Of a stretch of 64,000 nucleotides of DNA, positions 58,281-64,000 are shown piece by piece; the stretch's first letter is position 1; every line of letters begins with the position of its first letter. The notes beneath the pieces are model-generated. The model worked only from the letters and a program-made list of their open reading frames with translations. It was not told the DNA's origin and did not search any database. The DNA is from Euglena gracilis (Eukaryota; Euglenida; Euglenophyceae; Euglenales), in NCBI GenBank assembly GCA_039621445.1, contig CP154954.1:47409847-47473846 (forward strand). Direction: 5' to 3'. A program made the translations under genes and the position numbers.

Positions 58281-60130
58281 AATCAATAATATGAATGCAA
58301 GCATTCAAAATTTGGACTCCCTTTGATTAAAAGCTTCCACAAATTTCCCATATGGTCACAATATTTGGGATCGGGAGCTGAGTCACATTCGAAAAGGTTT
58401 CCATTATTTTTTTGGAGAAATTTGAAATTACACCTGATGCCCGTCTTTTCTGCATTTTACGCCAAGTTCTGGGCATTTTGTGTCAAAAATGTTTGCACCT
58501 GACACCAATTTGTTTGCAATTTATCTCCAAAATGTCTGCACATTATACCAAACATATTTGCACCTTTTCCGGAAAATTTGGATTGGGTGCGTTGCACAGT
58601 TGCTCTTTTCTATTCAATCACGCCAGAGCCCCAGAAATCAAGAGAGAGGCATCTGCACAAGATTGACCAAGGAGAAGTGGAATGGCTTTCTGCACCATCT
58701 GGGGAATATTCACTGGGGAAGAAATGGATTGACGGTCATTGGTGAACGTGAGGCTGTTTGTCATTGAGCAATAATGAGAAATTAAAAATACAAACAGACA
58801 GAGTGCAATTTTTTTTCAACAAGTGCAGATATTTTTGGAGCACAGTGCAAAAATTTTGCCAGCTGTGGGCAGTGTATTTGAACCAGCAATCAATCAAAAC
58901 ATGCAAGGTCAAAAACACAAAAATGCGTTTGTGTTTCCTTCCCTTGTGTGGATGGTGCAAAAAGAATTATGAACTGCTGAATCTTTTTGACCAATTCATT
59001 TACACTTTGCTAGCAAATTTTTTTGACCAAATGTGTCAGAGTTTTCGTCCACAGCCTTCAGACCATTGTATTTTTTTTGGGTGAACAGCATTCAAGATGA
59101 CCCAGAATTAGGCCAAAATGGTTGAAATTGGCCAAAAAAACAACCAAAAATTGGCAAAACGAACAAAAACTGGCCAAAAATTTTTAAGAGTACTTGAAAA
59201 TGGGCTAATAATGCAGCCAACAATGAACGTGACCTTGATGATTAAATGAGGAATTAACTTCAACAGTGCAAGAATGTGGATGACCTCATTTTCTTGTGAG
59301 ACACACATACACGCGGTTTGCTGACGGCTGGCTGACGGCATGCTCCCCCTAAAAGGAATTTGGAAGCCCTCAGGGGGGGGGCAGAGCCAAAACCTCCGAA
59401 AGTCGCTTTGAAACAATGCTTCATTCACCCCCTGGCGGGGGGGGGGGTTGGAGAGGAATTTATGTGTGTGCATCCGTGACTTTCGTTCACTGGTTTCAAG
59501 CAAATGGCGATTTGGTTACCCCCAATTAATACAATCCCTGCTACAAGTCAAAAAGATCAGCACCATATGGTCTCTAACTCCATGCAAAAAAAAAACAAAC
59601 TTGCTGACTGTTTTTGAAAGTGCAAAGTCGCGCCCGTGCACAACATGCTCAGTATTTTTAAGGCGTAAATCTCAAAATTATGTTTTTAATGTTTATTACG
59701 GCTTTTTTGAATTTTTTTAAAAAAATTTAAAGCCATTTCCCAATTTTTAAAGCATCCATTTTCCAAAGGAAGTCCCAGGGTCATCCCAGTATCGAGCAGG
59801 TCCAATATTAAAAAAGAAAAGCCGAAATACCCATTTTTTGGATAGACAATGATGTTCCAGTGATGCCAGAAATCATTTTTTCCTGAGTTGGCTTGTTTTT
59901 GCCAAGATTCTGTGACTTCATTTTTGGCTTGGATTTCAAAAAATTCCCAAAATGTTTTTTAAATACCTATTTTACGGTATATTAGGGGTTTTCAAGACAT
60001 TTAGGCCCTTTTGAGGCGTTTTTTATAATGTTTTTAAAGTTATTTTTAAGTCGCCTTAAAAATACACACCCCCTGTCGACATGCAATGCAGTCCCCGGCA
60101 CAATTATACGTTGCATACTACAATGTTTAT
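58281..60130. other. Host noncoding with dispersed repeat copy 2
   Basis: 58,440-58,900 repeats words from 53,600-53,900. The remainder is AT-rich with no supported gene. Confidence 0.45.
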
Positions 60131-60320
60131 TTTATGCAGTGATGAGGATGATGACCAGCGTTTCTGTTGCAAACAAGCCTGTCCTGTGAACCGCCCCGAA
60201 GCAAAGCAGGCGCAGCCCTCTCCACCCTGGCGTTCCGCTGCCTTTGCCGTCTTTTTGCCACGCCACATCTGCACCACAGCCATACTTCCCTTTAATGTTC
60301 TGCAGACCCCCCGGGGGGGG
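60131..60320 (+). other. Weak candidate exon
   Basis: After TTATTTTATGCAG the frame reads DEDDDQRFCCKQACPVNRPE and stays open to about 60,330. The acidic start and Cys pairs look protein-like, but no donor or partner exon is secure. Confidence 0.2.
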
Positions 60321-61764
60321 GGGGGGCTGTAGCAGCTGGCCTCAATTTTGGCCCAGCCCAGTCGCAGCAACCCCAGGAGTTGGTGCTGGCGCGGCTGGCC
60401 AGCTTTTTTTTTTTTTGCTGTCTCTGGCTGAAAGTGTTCAAAATGGCCAAAATGGTGTTTTTGGGGCTGTTGTGGCGCGTTTTTGACAGTTGCCAGATGC
60501 TCATTTTTTTCAACGCTGTGTTTTGCAGGTCATTTTTGGGGGCAGTTGTCTGATTTTGGCTCAGCCCGGCCCAGCTCAGGTGCAGCTGTGGTCCAGCCCC
60601 CCCCCCCCCCCGGCAAAAAAATTTTTAGCCCTAACCCAGCAACCCCCCAGTCCTTAAACAGATGTATGACCACAGCCTCTTCGTTGCGGCGCTTCAAGGC
60701 CTGTGTGTCACATTCCACCAAACCCAGGAGGTGTGCTTTAACCTCCAGGAGGTGCAGAGCAACTGAAAATCCTGTTAAAACTTCCATACAGCATTGCTGA
60801 GACAGTCAATGCACAACTGCACCGCGGGGTGCCTCATATACGAGTTTGATATGCACATGCATATTTATAATATGTGTTAAATAAATGACGGTTGATGCAA
60901 ATAATAAGTTATTTTGGGATCAGGGGTCCCCCTCAGGGACCCCAATTATTTTTCTTCCCCAGCGCGTTGCGCCAGGAATTTATGGTTTTTTTGCACTATT
61001 GTTTTGGTGATTTGCAAAAATAATTGCAGAATATCTCAGAACTTTCAAATAGGGGAAGTTGGCGAAAATCTGAAATTTCCTCCAAAAACACACCGGTTTT
61101 AAAATCAGAATTTGTCAAAAATATTTAATAATCATTCATTTTTGGCTGTACAGTTTTTCGGTTTTCCACATCCAAGCCCCCGACCGGCCCTTGACCACAC
61201 TTTTGGCCTGTAGGTGGTCTTTAAGGGAAGGAAGGGTCTAACAAAGAAGTCTGGTCTGGGGCCTGTGGAAGAGAATACATTAAGCCGTCATCCAGCCTGG
61301 AAAAGTATTAGTTTGTACACCCAAATATGGATTTTTCACCATATATTGATGATCAACACCTTCATTTCTATTTGAAAGAAATTGTGCCCAAGGTTGTAGT
61401 TTGATACCTGATATTGATTGGGCCTGATTGGATCAAAAGCTTCTCTCTAGTACGGGGGGCAATTATCTTTGTTGGGCACTGGTTTTTTTTTTAAAAAAAA
61501 AGTCTACAGACTGGATGTAACCTTCTCTTGGGTAGAACTTCCAATTTGAAAAATGGCTTAAAAATTCGTTTTTGTGTTTGCATGGCAGTACACACACATC
61601 TGTGATGTGGTAACATGTAAAATAACATATTGAAGATTATATGGTATATGCAATTGTCAGTCGCATGTCAAAACACCATTGCAGGGCGGAAGTGCAAATA
61701 TAAACACCTCAAATCAACTCATGCCCTGGTGCTGTCTTATTTCACCCGTTTTCCCCACTCCCAG
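60321..61764. other. Host noncoding
   Basis: G and C runs at 60,310 and 60,598; otherwise AT-rich. No gene supported. Confidence 0.4.
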
Positions 61765-61869
61765 GAATTTTACAAACGACCGCCGGATCTCCACCCACGT
61801 AAGGTGCTGAAGGAGCGCCTTGGAGTGTTGCAGAATCCCAATCCTCCTCCGCCGCCCAAGCCCCGACAG
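61765..61869 (+). CDS. Internal exon of unrecognised host gene
   Basis: 35 codons in phase 0 between CCCACTCCCAG and a GT donor: EFYKRPPDLHPRKVLKERLG followed by a Pro-rich end (NPNPPPPPKPRQ). Pyrimidine-rich acceptor and clean frame support it. Joined exons not identified; it could belong to the same plus-strand gene as 53,121 or to a separate one. Confidence 0.5.
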
Positions 61870-62617
61870 GTTTAACTTTCACTCTTTTGGATACATGTGG
61901 AGCAAATGCGAGGAAACCCCTCCTTTCAATAGTATCATGTTTAATTATTATCATCATTATCATTTTTTAAAGAGCAAGGATAAAAAGACCCAAAATTCTT
62001 AGACCCCCTCAACCACAATCAGGGACAGTAAGAAACACATCAAAATGTCAAATTTATTTTAATTTGATTTAATTAGAATTTAATTTTTGGGAAAGCCTAT
62101 TCTGGAAGTCATGCAAATTCTCAATCAGGCCTCATTTAGTACGTTGCGGGAATTGTCGAAGGGAATTTTTTTGTGTTTCTGCGCGAACCAGCAAGGCATT
62201 TCTTTCTGAAATTTTTCTGGAGCCCACGTTGGTCAAAAAAAATACCCCACTATCCCCCTGGAGCTTTCCAACAACAGAACAAGAAAAAGCAAGACCCCTG
62301 CCTCATTCTGGGGGGTAGATTCAATGAGAACCCAAACCCATTTACCAACCCAAACCCATCACCACCGATTTTTTTTTGTGCATCATGAAATTTTCTTCTG
62401 TGGAGGTTGTGTTAGGTTGGCTGGATCGAAACCTTGTGCTGAAGCTGTCACCCTGTAGGGGGGTCATTGTCCCTCTGGCAGCCTTTTAGCAACGTTACAT
62501 TATGAAACATTTTTCGGCTGTGGAAATGTGTTTCAAGGTTTTAAAAAAAACATTTCCATGTATACACCTATTGTACATAATATATATATTTCAGCCCTTG
62601 GCTGGAAGATACAGTCA
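61870..62617. other. Host noncoding
   Basis: AT-rich; CCCAAACCCA short repeats at 62,330-62,360. No gene. Confidence 0.4.
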
Positions 62618-63472
62618 GTTCAAAAAGTCATGACCCAAGCTGGTTCAAAAAGTCATGACTCCTGAAAATTTCAAAAAAAATTTGTTCTCTTCCTTGCTAG
62701 ACCCCTATGTCAGGCAATGGGTTGGCAGTGGTGGAGGAGGTACCTGGATGCTCTGTGTGTGCCACCCTGCAGACTGCACCCCTGCACTGCTGCGCTGTGC
62801 ACGCCCGTGAGCTCCTTTTGACGCTGTGCCAGCACTCAGTGTTCTCCTCAAAATGCCAGAATCGCTCAGTGCAGCACATATGGGGATACACCGCAACCAA
62901 GGTTCTGGTCAGCTCGGCGGTGGTCTCAAAATTGTGAGGAGGCACAGGCGGTCGAATTTATCGCCACAGTTCGCAGGATCCGATTATGGTTTGGTTCGGT
63001 TTGATTCGGTTTGTATTTATGGCTATGGTCCTTGGGTCGGGGGTTGTGATGATAACAGATGGGGAAGTTTGATGGATTTTTTTGCTTATTTTTGGTGCAC
63101 GGCGATAAATTTGGCGATAAATTCGACCGCCTGTGCCTCCTCACAATTTTGAGACCACCGCCGAGCTGACCAGAACCTTGGTTGCGGTGTATCCCCATAT
63201 GTGCTGCACCGAGCGATTCTGGCATTTTGAGGAGAACACTGAGTGCTTGGCACAGCGTCAAAAGGAGCTCACGGGCGTGCAGCAGCGCAGCAGTGCAGGG
63301 GTGCAGTCTGCAGGGTGGCACACACAGAGCATCCAGGTACCTCCTCCACCACTGCCAACCCATTGCCTGACATAGGGGTCTAGCAAGGAAGAGAACAAAA
63401 TTTTTTTGAAATTTTCAGGAGTCATGACTTTTTGAACCAGCTTGGGTCAGGACTTTTTGAACTGACTGTATA
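62618..63472. mobile_element. Foldback element with ~355-bp inverted arms
   Basis: The sequence from AGTTCAAAAAGTCATGAC at the left to TCGAATTTATCGCC is repeated inverted from GGCGATAAATTCGA to GTCAGGACTTTTTGAACT at the right, with a loop of about 135 bp (62,973-63,107). Arms are nearly identical except for a few bases and a second TTATCGCCA word. Each arm contains the same short ORF (PPHNFETTAELTRTLVAVYP), suggesting the arms were captured from coding sequence or a Tc1-like element. Confidence 0.75.
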
Positions 63473-63830
63473 TTATGTACAATGTGGATACATGTCATGT
63501 TCAAGTTGAGGGTGCACCGAATTGTGTTTTGCCTCAGAGTTAGAGTCAGGGTTAGGGTTTTGGTTATTGTAAGGATTAGGGTTAGGGTCAGGTGTTTTCG
63601 GCCAAAATTTGCCCTGGGTTTAGGCTAAAGTCAGGCTTAAAGTTGGGCCTAAATTTGGGCTTAACTTGGTCCAAAAACTGCCTCAGAACGGAAATGTGAA
63701 TCCTAACCCTAACCCTTGATGGTGAAAACGGCGAAGCTGACACCCACCAATGTGCTCATACAAGTGGGACCCACCCCAGGTCATACCACTGGGACCCCCC
63801 TCCCCCCGCTGGGAGGTCCCACAGGTTGCC
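63473..63830. repeat. Interstitial TTAGGG / CCCTAA tracts
   Basis: GGGTTAGGGTT words at 63,550-63,590 on one strand and CCTAACCCTAACCC at 63,704-63,717 on the other, with degenerate GGTTTAGGCTAAAGTC sequence between. Confidence 0.65.
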
Positions 63831-64000
63831 ATATATATTGTATTATATAAACATGTACATTATATTACATATACATGGATGGATATTGATCTGGATGTAT
63901 GATATAGATGCGTCTATAAAATCCTCATAAATTATTTATGTATATATGGTATATGTTTATGTATATGTACATGTATATGTATATGTATATGTATATGTAC
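63831..64000. repeat. TATATG / TACATG microsatellite
   Basis: Imperfect TATATG repeat becoming regular from 63,940 to the window end. Confidence 0.85.

Noticed and set aside
62697-63375. Several 60-145-residue ORFs in the foldback element
   Set aside because: They are mirror images of one another in the inverted arms, so I treat them as part of the element and not as separate genes.

Overview
The window is eukaryotic nuclear DNA with two near-identical, head-to-tail copies of a GC-rich integrated double-stranded DNA virus (about 1-15,717 and about 20,100-40,227). They sit in AT-richer host DNA full of homopolymers, minisatellites, short inverted-repeat elements, GT-AG introns and interstitial TTAGGG repeats. 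The host cannot be named from the sequence. The viral part is gene-dense, with most genes 10-40 bp apart, and is clearly richer in G+C than the flanks.

Viral layout. A leftward block (on the minus strand) holds, reading outward from the centre, a very large Ala/Pro-rich protein, a small basic protein, an A32/FtsK-like packaging ATPase and a 303-residue basic protein. A roughly 100-bp bidirectional promoter region separates it from a rightward block: a candidate double-jelly-roll major capsid protein, a 131-residue protein, two membrane-type proteins, a Gln-tailed 370-residue protein, a beta-rich candidate penton/minor capsid protein, two adjacent fibre-like proteins with coiled or repeated stalks, and three small proteins. 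Further right, behind a different AT-rich promoter, lies a very large replication gene. It combines a family-B DNA polymerase with a degenerate motif C and a Pif1-like SF1 helicase. The gene set (DJR capsid, A32-like ATPase, PolB) suits a polinton-like/adintovirus-like lineage. I saw no integrase and no adenain-like protease. Nearly every morphogenesis gene carries the same short element, consensus CACCG-TTGGATCC/T, just before its ATG. The replication gene does not, which suggests two promoter classes.

Copy state. The copies differ by rare substitutions and by single-base changes, mostly in G/C runs, which break different genes in each copy. The ATPase is frameshifted in the first copy and open in the second. 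The large left gene is broken in both at different places. The replication gene is cut off in the first copy and has two in-frame stops and two frameshifts in the second. The capsid gene is open in both, with two synonymous substitutions and two whole-codon indels. The breaks may be true decay or long-read homopolymer errors.

Between the copies (15,718-20,100) lie a 22-bp palindromic repeat array exactly at the truncation point, the 3' end of a spliced cellular gene with phase-consistent small introns, a triplicated 112-bp repeat, and a GC-rich, multiply frameshifted remnant that includes an F-box-like segment. Leftward of the second copy a minus-strand tract encodes an acidic protein with a SUMO-site and SUMO-interaction-like motif pair.

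From 40,228 to 64,000 the DNA is host-like. It has an AT minisatellite at the viral edge, a mosaic dispersed repeat present in both orientations, a family of short elements with C-rich terminal inverted repeats, a 355-bp-arm foldback element, microsatellites, and a few well-supported exons (57,632-57,813 joined in phase to 58,124-58,280; 61,765-61,869) plus weaker ones.
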